DNA from: Adhaeretor mobilis | Lineage (GTDB): Bacteria; Planctomycetota; Planctomycetia; Pirellulales; Lacipirellulaceae | Direction: 5' to 3' | Length of the DNA: 64,000 nt | Assembly (NCBI RefSeq): GCF_007741515.1 | Contig: NZ_CP036263.1 | Location: forward strand, 310,001 to 374,000 | Shown here: positions 25,747 through 35,611 of the stretch, piece by piece | Position numbering within the stretch: position 1 is the stretch's first letter | Layout: every line of letters begins with the position of its first letter | Made by a program: the position numbers and the translations under genes | Notes under the pieces: generated by a model | What the model saw: the letters and a program-made list of their open reading frames with translations, nothing else | What the model was told of the DNA's origin: nothing | The model's database searches: none

Positions 25747-26769
25747 TCAGAAAGTCGCTCTTGAGCGACCAATGGCAAACGCCGTCATCACTAGGAGAAC
25801 GAGGGTTGCCGGCTCAGGTACCGAGGCGCTTACCGCGGTCGCTGCTCCGGGCGTGCCGTACTGTAGGTGCCAGATCATTAGATCGGCGGCGTCTACAAAT
25901 AGGTCGCCGTTTGCGTCGCCCTCGGCGAGGGTAATTCCGCTACCGAAGCCGCCTTGCCAACTGAGTAGGTCGATGCCGTCGACGAGAGCGTCTTCGTTGA
26001 AGTCGGCGTCGAGTCGCGACACGACTTGGATCACGGCATCGACCGCTCCCACGGGAACATAATTGGGCGCAGTGAGCTCGAAGATGTCGCGATTGTCGGT
26101 ACCGCCGGTGGTACTCCAACGGTGGATTGTGTCGTTCGGCAGTCCGAATACGGCGCTCGAATCGGTGGGCGTGCCGCCGGCGTGCCAGAGGCCTTGCGAA
26201 CTGATTTCGAGATAGAGATCCGTCGTTGTTCCCACGGCACCGGCTAGATAATCGACCGTTGCAATGCGCCACGAGTCTGCGCCTGAATCGTTCGAGCAGT
26301 GCATGTCGTGTACTGAGCAACTGGGGCCCAAGCCCGAGCCGTCGGGCAATAGGCCCGCACCGTCCAGCAACGAGAGTCCGGAGAAACCGGCGAGGTAATC
26401 GGCCGTGGGCCCGATCGACAAACCTTGACTCGTGTCGAACACGAGTTGATGCCGTAGCGATTGTGGGATGAGGCTTGCCGTCGGGTTGTGCACATCGATG
26501 CTTTGAAAATCGAGCGCGGCGGAGTCAGTCGCGACAAGGTTCAGAGAAAATGCCGAGAGTGTCATTTCTGCGGCAGGACGAGCCCAGATTTCAAGCTCCG
26601 CATTGCTGCCAGCAAGCACTTGGATGACCGGCGCCTCGGGACCGTTGTCTTGGTTGGAGATCCAGAAGTTGGCGATGTCCTCGGCATTTGCCGTCAATGA
26701 GGACAGTCCCAGCGCTAGGCAGAATGCGAACGCCGCGAGGCGAACACGAATTTGGTGTTGGTTAACCAT
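25747..26769 (-). CDS. PEP-CTERM protein with dockerin-like repeat
   Basis: 340 residues. Signal peptide (FAFCLALGLSSLTANAE), then a beta-rich domain resembling a cohesin-type or secreted adhesion sandwich (NAELEIWARPAAEMTLSAFSLNL). This is followed by a dockerin-like calcium repeat (DADFNEDALVDGIDLLSWQ, GDANGDLFVDAADLMIWH) and a PEP-CTERM tail (VPEPATLVLLVM then RSRATF). No catalytic motif is visible. The role is probably a structural or binding protein at the surface. Confidence 0.82.
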   Translation of the reverse strand: MVNQHQIRVRLAAFAFCLALGLSSLTANAEDIANFWISNQDNGPEAPVIQVLAGSNAELEIWARPAAEMTLSAFSLNLVATDSAALDFQSIDVHNPTASLIPQSLRHQLVFDTSQGLSIGPTADYLAGFSGLSLLDGAGLLPDGSGLGPSCSVHDMHCSNDSGADSWRIATVDYLAGAVGTTTDLYLEISSQGLWHAGGTPTDSSAVFGLPNDTIHRWSTTGGTDNRDIFELTAPNYVPVGAVDAVIQVVSRLDADFNEDALVDGIDLLSWQGGFGSGITLAEGDANGDLFVDAADLMIWHLQYGTPGAATAVSASVPEPATLVLLVMTAFAIGRSRATF

Positions 26770-27205
26770 TTCGCGAACCTGGGAGAGAAAACCGTATCAC
26801 TGGAATCACTGATTATACTGTGAAGTATCGCGGGTGGGAAAGAAAACGTGTCTTCTGGCCAGGAAGACTGCATGGTCGAACTTTAGTGTCGCTTCGACCG
26901 GAGGCTCGCCAACCAAGCAATACGTTCTGTCAAAGAGCTTATACTGGTTTCATCCGCGGGTGACACGGCTGTCGGAATCAACATGGAAATTGGACAAAAT
27001 TGTCAGCCTGCGGGATAAAGAGAAACTATGTGAGAAAAGATCCAAGAAATGTTAGACTGACCTGTCACCTTTCGAGTCGGTTTCTTGATTACACCAGTAG
27101 GAGGCACCATACCCAGTGACGGGTGCCGCATTGCGACGGGCAGCGACGCCCCGCAGAAGTACATCACGATGGACGGCCACCCTGTGTGACGAGTAGTGAG
27201 CAATC
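26770..27205. other. Intergenic between divergent PEP-CTERM genes
   Basis: 436 bp. A near-perfect dyad GTCTTC-TGGCCAG-GAAGAC at 26850-26868 could be an operator. No other structure is recognised and no gene is supported. Confidence 0.4.
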
Positions 27206-29341
27206 ATGAACACCTGCCCGAAGCTCCCGTTGCTGCAGCTCTCGTTGCGAGCGTTAATCATTCCGTTTGCGCTGTTGCTGAGCAGCTCGCTCGCACCAGC
27301 GGTGACATTCACCTGGAATACCGACAACAACGGCGTCTGGAATAATCCCTTCAATTGGACCCCCTTCGGCGTGCCCAACGATGCGGTCGACGCTGCCGTA
27401 TTGGGTGGTGTGATTACCGGGCCACGCACGGTTTCCTTGGCGTCCAATGCCACGGTCGGCTCGCTAACTTTTAATAATTCCAATACGTTTACGCTCGACA
27501 ATTCTACTTCTACTTCGGAGCATCTCACGCTGGGCGGGCCGTTTAGTGGCGACGCGTTTCTCCGGGTATTGGATGGCAACCATGTGATCGAGGCGCCATT
27601 GGTCCTCGCGGCTGACACCCAAGTGAACATCAACGAATCGAGTTTGTTGGAAGTCGACGTGACATCGACATCTCTCAACGGGCCGACGCTCACGAAACTT
27701 GGCGGCGGCGATTTGCGAATTCACCAAGTGCTCAATCTCAACAGTGGTACGCTGCTTGGCAAAAAGGGAACCATCTCTGGCACCGGCGAAGTCTTCGGCA
27801 ACATCGACAACAGCAGCGCAACCATCGCTCCCGGGGATGATGGCGAAGGGACATTCCTGCTTCATGGAGACTACGCGCAGGGCGACCAGGGCCGCTTGGA
27901 AGTTGAGCTGGGGGGGGCAGGCTCGTTGGACTATGACCGGTTTACAATTAACGGCAGCGCCAGCCTCGATGGCGATGTGCGCGTGTTGCTCAGCCCGGGT
28001 TTCACGCCCAGTGCGGGGGACCAGTTTACGGTGATGACCTATGGTTCCAAATCCGGTGCATTCGATGACATTCTCTTGCCATCGCTTAGTAGTGGGTTGA
28101 AACTGGACGCGATTGTCGAGAGCACACAGTTGCAAATAAGAGCCGGTAAAATCGTGAATTGGACTGGCGGGGGAGGCGTCAAACTGTGGAATGCTCCGGG
28201 GAACTGGCAATTCGGTGAGGTGCCGGACGACGACTTTGCTGTGATCGACGGTGCTGGTACCACGACGATTGTTGGCTCTCAGCTCGCTCCCATCCTGGGT
28301 TTGCAATTGACCGGCGGTCGTCACCTTTCCATCCAGTCCCTCACAGGTGCGGGCATGCTGGACGTTGCTGGAACGGTATCGCTCGACCCCACGGCTTCAC
28401 TGAGCATCGCGGGGAGCATTTCCCACCTCAAAGCTTCGACCGTTAAAAACCAAGGCGGAGTGTTGATCGATTTCGGTGCAAGTCTCAGTGCCAGTCACAA
28501 ATACCTGCAAACCGGTGGTAGCACGACGCTCGATGGCGTGCTCAGTGCGGATCTCGTGCAGATCGACGCGGGTACGATTAGCGGAGCGGGCACCGTTGAT
28601 GGCAGTCTCGCCGTGGGAACTGCCTCGACGACGGCGAAACTTCTGCCAGGGAATGGTCTGGGAACGTTCAATGTCGACAACGATTTAACTTTGGGACCGA
28701 ATGCAGAACTGTTTATCGAAATCGATGCCAGCGGGTCGGCTGTCGTTGCCGATCAACTGGTCGTCGGTGGCACGGTGACGCTAGGCGGTACATTGAATCT
28801 TGATCTCGTGGCGGGTAGCACGATTCCATTTAGCAATCCTGTGCAAATTCTGCAGGCAGACAATCTTGGGGGCAATAGCCGGTTCGACGACATTACCGGG
28901 CTGGCAACGCCCGAGGGTTCGCTGATCGTGACGTTTCTTCCAGGGGGTTCTGGCTCCTATACTACGATCAGTCTTCACTTATCACAAGAACTCGGCGACA
29001 TGAATGGCGATGGCGATGTCGACACAGACGATGCCACAATGTTTGCCTGGGCCATCCGCGATGCCGACACCTACTACGATATGTTCATTCTGGGTGGCGG
29101 TGGTGCCGACGACAAAATGGCCGACATGGATTTCGATACGGAGCTCACGTTTGCCGACATCCCATTGTTCCTCGCCGCTGTCGAACTATCGGGCGGAGCC
29201 GTCGCAGCAGCAACTTCGGCAATTACTAGCGTGCTGAATGCGCAAACAGTCCCTGAGCCAAATACGATGCTACTCGCTCTAGTTGGTTTGAGCGCATGTT
29301 CGGTGCATCGCCGAGAAAGGCAGCTCGCGGATGGTTGGTAA
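27206..29341 (+). CDS. Large PEP-CTERM beta-solenoid-like protein
   Basis: 711 residues. Signal peptide near residues 15-35 (LIIPFALLLSSSLAPA). Repeats typical of autotransporter-associated or PEP-CTERM beta strands follow (FTWNTDNNGVWNNPFNWTP, GTISGTGEVFGNIDNSSATIAPGD, GTISGAGTVDGSLAVG). A dockerin-like segment comes next (GDMNGDGDVDTDDATMFAWA, ADMDFDTELTFADIPLFL). The tail VPEPNTMLLALVGL then HRRERQ completes a PEP-CTERM sorting signal. It is likely a fibrous surface protein. Its last 11 bases overlap the start of the DUF1559 pseudopilin gene. Confidence 0.85.
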   Translation: MNTCPKLPLLQLSLRALIIPFALLLSSSLAPAVTFTWNTDNNGVWNNPFNWTPFGVPNDAVDAAVLGGVITGPRTVSLASNATVGSLTFNNSNTFTLDNSTSTSEHLTLGGPFSGDAFLRVLDGNHVIEAPLVLAADTQVNINESSLLEVDVTSTSLNGPTLTKLGGGDLRIHQVLNLNSGTLLGKKGTISGTGEVFGNIDNSSATIAPGDDGEGTFLLHGDYAQGDQGRLEVELGGAGSLDYDRFTINGSASLDGDVRVLLSPGFTPSAGDQFTVMTYGSKSGAFDDILLPSLSSGLKLDAIVESTQLQIRAGKIVNWTGGGGVKLWNAPGNWQFGEVPDDDFAVIDGAGTTTIVGSQLAPILGLQLTGGRHLSIQSLTGAGMLDVAGTVSLDPTASLSIAGSISHLKASTVKNQGGVLIDFGASLSASHKYLQTGGSTTLDGVLSADLVQIDAGTISGAGTVDGSLAVGTASTTAKLLPGNGLGTFNVDNDLTLGPNAELFIEIDASGSAVVADQLVVGGTVTLGGTLNLDLVAGSTIPFSNPVQILQADNLGGNSRFDDITGLATPEGSLIVTFLPGGSGSYTTISLHLSQELGDMNGDGDVDTDDATMFAWAIRDADTYYDMFILGGGGADDKMADMDFDTELTFADIPLFLAAVELSGGAVAAATSAITSVLNAQTVPEPNTMLLALVGLSACSVHRRERQLADGW

Positions 29342-30260
29342 ATCGTCCACACGAGATGCTGCCTTCACCCTAGTCGAGCTGCTTGTCGTAGTCGCGATCA
29401 TGAGCGTGCTCTTGGGCCTCTTGCTGCCCGCAGTCCAAGCGGCGCGGGAAGCGTCGCGTCGCTCGGCTTGTCAGAACAACTTGAAGCAACACGGTTTGGC
29501 GCTGCTCGGCTATCATGCGCAGTCAGGCCATTTTCCAGAAGGTGCGCGCCAGCACGATCGCGAAGGCCGATTCAGTATCGGCTGGCATGTGCTGGTGCTG
29601 CCGATGTTGGAGCTCACCTCGCTTTACGAGACAATCGAACCGCAACCCAACGGTGGTGCGCGGTATTCCGGTGGAAATCTGATCCCAGAGGTGTTCGTTT
29701 GCCCCAGTGCCGCACCACCGACCGACAAGACCACTAATCTAGAAAGCGCGAACTATGTGGGCGTGGCCGGCTCTGGAGAAAGTCGCGTGGAGTGGACGCT
29801 CGACGAACGCGTCAACGGGCACGTCTTCACCGACGGCACATTGTTTATCGCGAGCCGCGTGAACATGGGCGATATCACTGACGGCAGTTCGAATACGCTA
29901 GTAGTTGGAGAGCGCACATTCTTCAACACCGCCGAAGATTGGGCTTTCGGCTGCGAATGGCACGCCGCGGGTGCGTCGCTCACACCCACACGTATTACTA
30001 CGGGAGCGGTCAAGAATATGGTGTGGCCAATCAACACGATCGAGCACGGTCGAGCTTTCTACATCCGCGACTTCAGCGTGCCTGCGGAACAACGGTTAGT
30101 GCTCAACAACGATCTTCCCTTTGGTAGCCACCACCCGGGCGGCGCTTCGTTCGCGCTAGCCGACGGCAGCGTTCACTTCTTTAGTGATAGTACCGACTTG
30201 CCTACGCTGAAGCGACTAGCGAGCATTGCCGACGGGGAGTTGACCGAGTGGGTGCCATAG
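29331..30260 (+). CDS. DUF1559 type IV pseudopilin-like protein
   Basis: 309 residues. A class III prepilin leader and helix, AAFTLVELLVVVAIMSVLLGLLLPAVQAAREASRR, is followed by CQNNLKQHGLALLGYH, the DUF1559 signature. The C-terminal HHPGGASFALADGSVHFFSD box is also typical. DUF1559 proteins are abundant in Planctomycetes and are thought to be pseudopilins of a type II secretion-like machine. It overlaps the upstream PEP-CTERM gene by 11 bp, so the two are probably co-translated, suggesting a dedicated secretion or assembly partner (inference). Confidence 0.93.
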   Translation: MVGKSSTRDAAFTLVELLVVVAIMSVLLGLLLPAVQAAREASRRSACQNNLKQHGLALLGYHAQSGHFPEGARQHDREGRFSIGWHVLVLPMLELTSLYETIEPQPNGGARYSGGNLIPEVFVCPSAAPPTDKTTNLESANYVGVAGSGESRVEWTLDERVNGHVFTDGTLFIASRVNMGDITDGSSNTLVVGERTFFNTAEDWAFGCEWHAAGASLTPTRITTGAVKNMVWPINTIEHGRAFYIRDFSVPAEQRLVLNNDLPFGSHHPGGASFALADGSVHFFSDSTDLPTLKRLASIADGELTEWVP

Positions 30261-30308
30261 GCGGAAGGCGTTGGGTAGGGTGCCATTTGATTGTGGTGCC
30301 GGTAATGG

Positions 30309-30881
30309 TTAGCCATCGAGCAACGCCCGCAGGACGAACCAGCAGCCAACGGCGCAGAGCAATGCGCCCGATAAGACATCGACTGCACGAAGTCGCTTCT
30401 CAGTCGCTTGACGAAATCGAAGCAACGCCCCGGCTGCTGAATAGATCAACAAGCCGATCGCGCCGACAAGCGAAATAATAGCAGCTGTCTCTAGCGTTGA
30501 TTGTGAGTTGCGATTGGCGAACACTGCCAGCACAACCCCCGGGAATTTGGGGTTCAAACATTGCAGCATGACGCCATTGAGCAAAGTAGGAGAGTACTGC
30601 TTGGTAACGTGTTGCGTTCTCCTCGCCAATTGGACCCCTAGGTAGATGATGAACAGCCCGCCAACGAACTGTAGCACTCTGATTGCCAAAGGAGACAAGC
30701 CGCTGATTTGTTCCGTGAGAAGACCTATCGCAATTGCCACCACGGCGTAGACGAGCACGATCCCTAGTTGAAACGGTACGAGCTGGGAAACACGATACCG
30801 CGTGGCCAACAGAAACGAGGCCAAGCCGGCAGGCCCCGGACTAAGCATGAGTGGAATAACGAGAATAAAAGTGTCAATCAC
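30309..30881 (-). CDS. LysE/RhtB-family exporter
   Basis: 190 residues with six membrane segments. The LysE family motif MLSPGPAGLASFLLA is near the N-terminus, with QFVGGLFIIYLGVQLAR in the middle and LNPKFPGVVLAVFA before the C-terminal segments. Family members export amino acids or related small molecules by a proton-driven mechanism. The substrate is unknown. It is monocistronic, convergent with the pseudopilin gene. Confidence 0.88.
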   Translation of the reverse strand: MIDTFILVIPLMLSPGPAGLASFLLATRYRVSQLVPFQLGIVLVYAVVAIAIGLLTEQISGLSPLAIRVLQFVGGLFIIYLGVQLARRTQHVTKQYSPTLLNGVMLQCLNPKFPGVVLAVFANRNSQSTLETAAIISLVGAIGLLIYSAAGALLRFRQATEKRLRAVDVLSGALLCAVGCWFVLRALLDG

Positions 30882-30979
30882 GTTGGCTATTTCTTAGAGG
30901 TATAAGTCTACAGATCTACGGGATTCTCGGATATTCTCAGCATCAAACATTCATTCTGGAGTCTTCAGCGGCGCGTTTC

Positions 30980-31200
30980 CTCATTCAACACCGTAGGTGC
31001 AGTGCAATCCAACAAGCTGCGTCATTGGGCAACGACTTGAGAATACTCTCGCTCAGCGACGGCGTAAGCTGAACAGGCTCTAGTGCATTGGCTGTGTGTT
31101 GTCGTCAACTGTTCATAGTTCGGCAACGAGTTGCCCTAAGGCTGCCCTGCTGTTGGGCTCAGGAGTCGCTGACTTGGCCGCTGCTTCTCGGCAGCTTCCA
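30980..31200 (-). pseudogene. Remnant of a Ser/Thr kinase C-terminus
   Basis: Read on the minus strand this segment aligns with the 3' end of the kinase gene at 39486 (roughly 39515-39745). Shared blocks include GAGAATACTCTCG followed by TCAGCGA and CTGTTGGGCTCAGGAGT. A deletion of about 20 bp and several frame changes break it. It is debris of another kinase of the same kind. The rest of 30882-31399 shows nothing else. Confidence 0.65.
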
Positions 31201-31399
31201 CCTCAATTCTATGTTATGCCATTATAGGGCGCAGCCGGTGGTGGTACGTCACGCAGCAATCAACAAGAATGATTGTACCATCCAGACTTGCTCTTTGCTT
31301 TCCAGTTGGAAAGACAGAAACTAAATTGCTACGATGGGGTTCTAAGTGGAGAGGAGATGCGGAGACTTTGGAATTTTGACAATCGAGGTCATCAAGAAG

Positions 31400-32707
31400 A
31401 TGAGCAATAGTACTCAATGGTTAGCGATAATTTTTCTTTGGGCGTCTTCTGCGACGTTCGCCGCGGGGCAGGACTTTGACGAGTTAACCGCCTTGGCCAA
31501 TGGCGCCCTTCTCGGTCAGCATGTTGAAGAAGCAGTGCCCGGCTTCGAAATTCAGTTGATGCGAGAAGGAGAGGTACTTTATCACCACGCCTTCGGTGAC
31601 TGGTCTCTTGATCGCGTCGCTGAGGCGAACAGCAGCACGAAGAACGTGACTGGCGCCGTAATGATGTCCATTGCTCAAAGTGGCGAGGGGAATTTTTCGC
31701 TAGACAGCCGACTGAGTGACTTCTTGCCATCCTTCGACCAGCCAAGCTACCGAGACATAACCATTCGGCAAGCTTTCAGTCATTCCTCAGGTCTCGGAGC
31801 ACTCGATTTCACTGGCATACTCGAAAACGATTCCATCACATTGCAGCAAGCGGCCGAGCAGATTAGCCAGAAACCCCTGGTAAACGGCCCACCTGGAAGC
31901 CAATTCTCATACGGTGGATTGTCGATGCAGGCCGCAGGTGCCGCTGCCGAAGTGGCTACAGGGCAAAGCTTTGTTGACTTGTTGGCCGAACGTATCACGG
32001 GGCCTCTCGAAATGGAGAATACACGTTTCGTTATTGCGAGTGCCAGTAATCCGCGCATTGCCGGCGGTCTGGAGTCAACGGCGTCCGATTTCAGCCGATT
32101 TATGGACATGGTGATGAATGATGGCGTTGATCGAGCAACCGGGACTCGGTTGCTATCTGAGTCATCCGTTGCCGAGATGCTCACTCGGCAAACAAGCGAA
32201 CTCCAGCCGGTAAATTACTCTCCGGCAGGAAACAATCGATACGGTATTGGTGTCTGGCTTGACCAATTGGACCAAGCAGGACCAGCGGTAGATGTTTTGG
32301 CAGGCGGCGCGAAAGGATTCCACAGTTGGATAGACAAAGAGCACGACCTCGTATTCACATTCGCAACAGATCAAACGTCATTCGCCAATGTCGAGCTACT
32401 ATCGTCCATGATGCACGAATCCATTCTTACAGACTTGTATGCAGCAGGCGATTACGATCTTGATGGCGATGTCGATGGGGCGGACTTCTTCGTGTGGCAA
32501 CTCAGCAATAGTTTAACCGGTGCAAACTTACCCGCGGACGGAAACGCCGATGGCACCGTTGACGCAGCGGACTATCTAGTTTGGCGAAACAACTATGGTA
32601 CGGGACCACTGATCAGCGCTCTCCAAGTGCCTGAGCCCGCGAGTATTCTACTGCTCTTCTTAGCGGCAGCTAGTTGCAATAGGAGACGTTGCCCCCAACG
32701 TTGTTAG
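31400..32707 (+). CDS. Serine beta-lactamase-fold hydrolase with dockerin-like and PEP-CTERM tail
   Basis: 435 residues from the ATG at 31400, which directly begins a signal peptide (LAIIFLWASSATFAAGQ). The fold is the class C beta-lactamase/esterase type: catalytic S78-x-x-K81 (NSSTKN), HSSGLG, Y171-G-G in place of the YxN triad, and GGAKGFHSW near the end. A dockerin-like repeat (DLDGDVDGADFFVWQ, GNADGTVDAADYLVWR) and the tail VPEPASILLLF then RRR follow. The enzyme class includes esterases and D-amino-acid peptidases; a role in cell-wall or polymer turnover at the surface is plausible but unproven. Confidence 0.85.
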   Translation: MSNSTQWLAIIFLWASSATFAAGQDFDELTALANGALLGQHVEEAVPGFEIQLMREGEVLYHHAFGDWSLDRVAEANSSTKNVTGAVMMSIAQSGEGNFSLDSRLSDFLPSFDQPSYRDITIRQAFSHSSGLGALDFTGILENDSITLQQAAEQISQKPLVNGPPGSQFSYGGLSMQAAGAAAEVATGQSFVDLLAERITGPLEMENTRFVIASASNPRIAGGLESTASDFSRFMDMVMNDGVDRATGTRLLSESSVAEMLTRQTSELQPVNYSPAGNNRYGIGVWLDQLDQAGPAVDVLAGGAKGFHSWIDKEHDLVFTFATDQTSFANVELLSSMMHESILTDLYAAGDYDLDGDVDGADFFVWQLSNSLTGANLPADGNADGTVDAADYLVWRNNYGTGPLISALQVPEPASILLLFLAAASCNRRRCPQRC

Positions 32708-32854
32708 CTGACATCGGTGGGAATTACCGAGGCCTCGAATCGTCCCTGATCTAATGCATTGCCGCAACGAGCGACTGCGTTGACTGGCTTCGTACCTCGA
32801 CGCGGTTGATACCCGACCGCTTGAGGAGTGATTTGACCTCTGCCCGTCCAGCTT

Positions 32855-32926
32855 CTCACTCAGCATCGCTCGTAGCAACGTAGTCCAACAAACCGCTGGT
32901 GAAAAACGGTACCGACTTCGTTGCGG
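32855..32926 (-). pseudogene. Second, shorter kinase-tail remnant
   Basis: On the minus strand the frame reads FSPAVCWTTLLRAMLSEKL, matching the last residues of the kinase at 39486 (FYEAACRITLRRAVLNQEI) in pattern, with similar DNA (AACAAACCGCT next to ACAAGCCGCCT). It ends shortly after. The rest of 32708-33126 holds only the ribosome site region of the next gene. Confidence 0.5.
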
Positions 32927-33126
32927 ACTTAAGCCTCCCTGGATCTTCGTGGAATTGTCTTCCTGCCCTCGCTGAGTCATTCGCTCCTAGCCGCCAAATC
33001 TCCTTGAATTAGCCATCGAAATGAAAACCATGTAACACTCTGCAAAGCGCTTCGCTTAAGGGGTTAGCAGCTGGCGTCCGTCGGCAATAAGAACTAACGC
33101 AACCTCTTACCTTGAGAGAATTGACC

Positions 33127-35001
33127 ATGGCTACGAAAGTCCCAAGCAAGCAGCGTCGGCTCGTCTACCAAACGTTAGAAGCCCGTCAACTGATGCATGG
33201 CGAAAGCATCGCTGCCCTGCCCGAGGTCGATGTCCGCCAAACGGACCAGCCTGTGCAAATCGCTTCAGCTTTGCCTCAACGCTTCTCTCTCAATATGAGC
33301 CAAGAGGTACTGGCGATGGACGGAAGGTTTGGGGGTATCATTATCCCTCAAGATACCTCTCCGCCGGACACCGTCGACTGGGCTGGAGTCATTCCGAGAC
33401 TAAGTAGCAACCCTGGCGCCTCGGCTACGATCTACTTGGACTTCAATGGCCACAGCGAGGAAATGTGGGGCTTGCGCAACGATATCGAGACGCCCAAGTT
33501 CGATATCGACAACGACCTCAGCGGGTACTCCGCGGCTGAGAACCTAATGATGCAAAATATATGGGCTCGCGTGGCCGAGGACTTCGTGCCCTTCAACATC
33601 AATGTCACGACCGTCGACCCGGGCTCGTTCAAAAATGGCGAAGCGTTGCGGATCGCGATCGGCGGTCACTGGGAAGACTGGTACGACAAACCTGCCGGCG
33701 GTTTGGCCTCTCGCAACGCGTTCACAAACGACGTTTCCAACGTGGCGTTTGTCTTTTCCGGAACGCTAAACGATGGGGCGGATACGCCTGATGAGGAACC
33801 TCGCCTTGCGCAGTGGATAGCCGACGCGGCATCGCACGAAGCCGGGCACTCCTTTGGACTGGCTCACCAGAGTTACTACAGAACCAGGAATGGCATCACC
33901 GTGAAGGAGGAATATCGCAAGGGCAATTCGCAGAAGGGCCCCATCATGGGGTCGACCTTCTTTTCTGATCGCAGTGTGTGGTACTACGGTAAAACCGGCC
34001 CCGCGGCCCAGATTACGTACCAAGATGACATGGCGATCATCGCCGGTACGAAGAATGGCTTCGGCTACCGGGCCGACGACCACGGTGATTCCCTTAGCGA
34101 CGCGACGGAAATCCCTTGGGGTACAACCACGGTATCAGGCATCGTTGAGCAAACGAGCGACGTCGATGTCTTCCGCTTTGACACCGATGGTGGCCAGATC
34201 ACGATCGACTTGGATGTGGTAACGCACGGTGCGAATCTCGACGCTAGGATCGAACTATGGGGCACGGCGCCGCAGGTATCTTCGCGAACATTCCCCTCGC
34301 GCAGTATCGATGCGTCCGACTTCACGAGCACTCCGCGGCTACTCGCCAGCAGCGATCCGGCCGACGCTTTGGATGCAAGTATCACTAAGAACATCGACGC
34401 CGGCACGTACTATGTGAAAGTATTGAGCCACGGCGAGTACGGCGATGTAGGCCAGTACAAGCTGGGCGGAGATTTGAATCTCAAGCGGAATGCCAACAAC
34501 CCAATCAATGGCACTGATTTGCTAGCCTGGCAGCGAGGCTTCGGCACCGTTGATGCCAGGAGGTCCGATGGTGATGTCGACAAGGACCTGCATGTTGACG
34601 GCGATGATCTGGCGGTCTGGCAAACTCAGTATGGCAAGACCGCACCCGTAGTCTATCGCCTCACCTCGCCAATTGTTGGAACTGACGACGCAGTAGAACC
34701 GAGAGCAAAGTTCCAAGCCAATACGATTCTAGGTTCCAGTGTTGCGAGCGTTGGAGTGGGATCGACCGCACCTCGACAAAAGCCGTTGGAGGCAATCGCT
34801 GTGACAGAGCTCAGCGAACAGCGAATTCAGAGCGCCTGGCATGCATTGCCAGAACAGACCCGCGATTTAGGCAGCGACGACTTCGCTAGTGCAAGAGACG
34901 GCCATTCCACGAAAGCCACTGAGCCAGTTGACGCAGCCTTCGTGACGCTAGACATCGACAAAGGATTCACCGGACTGCGATTTGCCTCGGTCTTCAGTTA
35001 G
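33127..35001 (+). CDS. LEPR-type metzincin metalloprotease with dockerin-like repeat
   Basis: 624 residues; ATG at 33127. The N-terminus lacks a classic signal peptide but has YQTLEARQLMHGE, the LEPR-like export motif of planctomycete surface proteins. A metzincin zinc site HEAGHSFGLAH (H237, E238, H241, H247) is complete, with a Met-turn candidate IMGSTF near residue 280. A pre-peptidase C-terminal-like domain (DDHGDSLSDATEI, SDVDVFRFDTDGG, AGTYYVKVLSHG) and a dockerin-like repeat (NPINGTDLLAWQRG, DKDLHVDGDDLAVWQ) follow. No PEP-CTERM tail. It is probably a cell-surface endopeptidase. Confidence 0.87.
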   Translation: MATKVPSKQRRLVYQTLEARQLMHGESIAALPEVDVRQTDQPVQIASALPQRFSLNMSQEVLAMDGRFGGIIIPQDTSPPDTVDWAGVIPRLSSNPGASATIYLDFNGHSEEMWGLRNDIETPKFDIDNDLSGYSAAENLMMQNIWARVAEDFVPFNINVTTVDPGSFKNGEALRIAIGGHWEDWYDKPAGGLASRNAFTNDVSNVAFVFSGTLNDGADTPDEEPRLAQWIADAASHEAGHSFGLAHQSYYRTRNGITVKEEYRKGNSQKGPIMGSTFFSDRSVWYYGKTGPAAQITYQDDMAIIAGTKNGFGYRADDHGDSLSDATEIPWGTTTVSGIVEQTSDVDVFRFDTDGGQITIDLDVVTHGANLDARIELWGTAPQVSSRTFPSRSIDASDFTSTPRLLASSDPADALDASITKNIDAGTYYVKVLSHGEYGDVGQYKLGGDLNLKRNANNPINGTDLLAWQRGFGTVDARRSDGDVDKDLHVDGDDLAVWQTQYGKTAPVVYRLTSPIVGTDDAVEPRAKFQANTILGSSVASVGVGSTAPRQKPLEAIAVTELSEQRIQSAWHALPEQTRDLGSDDFASARDGHSTKATEPVDAAFVTLDIDKGFTGLRFASVFS

Positions 35002-35208
35002 CTTCGGTTGGGTGCCTTCGAGCGCCACCGCGCAGGTAGCTGGGACCGTCCATCCTGCCTAACTCATGTCGGCTTCATCGTTGGACTCGCATTTTAGCGT
35101 ATCTCAGTGCGATCCGAGTGACCCACATTTCGCACCAAGGTCGATGCCTCATGTGTGAGTTAGTATCTGACATAAATGCATTGAGCATGAGGCAACCGCA
35201 GGAGTTGG

Positions 35209-35445
35209 TTATGCACTTCCCAGCGGTTGGTGATTTGGATTCGGAATAAAGCCTCCCGTGATTTTGCCTCGCTCACCCACCTTCCAGCAACCACGGATTC
35301 GTTCGGGGGGAACGGCTCCATTCGAGTCTTCGATTCCGTCCATTGCGTAGACGTAGCCGTTTGGATTCTGCTTCGCCTCAGCGTGGGCTGCTGCATCAGG
35401 GACGGGTGCATCAGAAGACTCTGTCTTGGGTTTTCTAAACCACAT
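35209..35445 (-). CDS. Small hypothetical protein
   Basis: 78 residues. The N-terminus is MWFRKPKTESSD; the rest is soluble with YVYAMDGIEDSNGAVPPE, RGCWKVGERGKITGGFIPNPN. I recall similar short proteins with a VPPExIxGxWxVxxxGxIxGxFIPNP pattern in planctomycetes, so it is probably real; the ribosome site is weak (only an A-rich stretch upstream). The function is unknown. It lies alone between convergent larger genes. Confidence 0.6.
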   Translation of the reverse strand: MWFRKPKTESSDAPVPDAAAHAEAKQNPNGYVYAMDGIEDSNGAVPPERIRGCWKVGERGKITGGFIPNPNHQPLGSA

Positions 35446-35611
35446 AACTTGTTTTCTTTTAATAACCGTAGTAATAAGTTGTCTTACTCGATTAGCACTC
35501 TACGTAAGCTATTTCCCTTGGACGGCCTTGGGAGGCTGGTAGAATGTGTAGCTATTCTACGTGAGCTTGGCCTACCGCGACTAAAACGATTACTCGCTAA
35601 CTAGCCCATGA

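Noticed and set aside
35146..35193. GCCTCATG...CATGAGGC inverted repeat after the 78-aa gene
   Set aside because: 8-bp arms with a 32-nt loop and no T-run; too weak to call a terminator.
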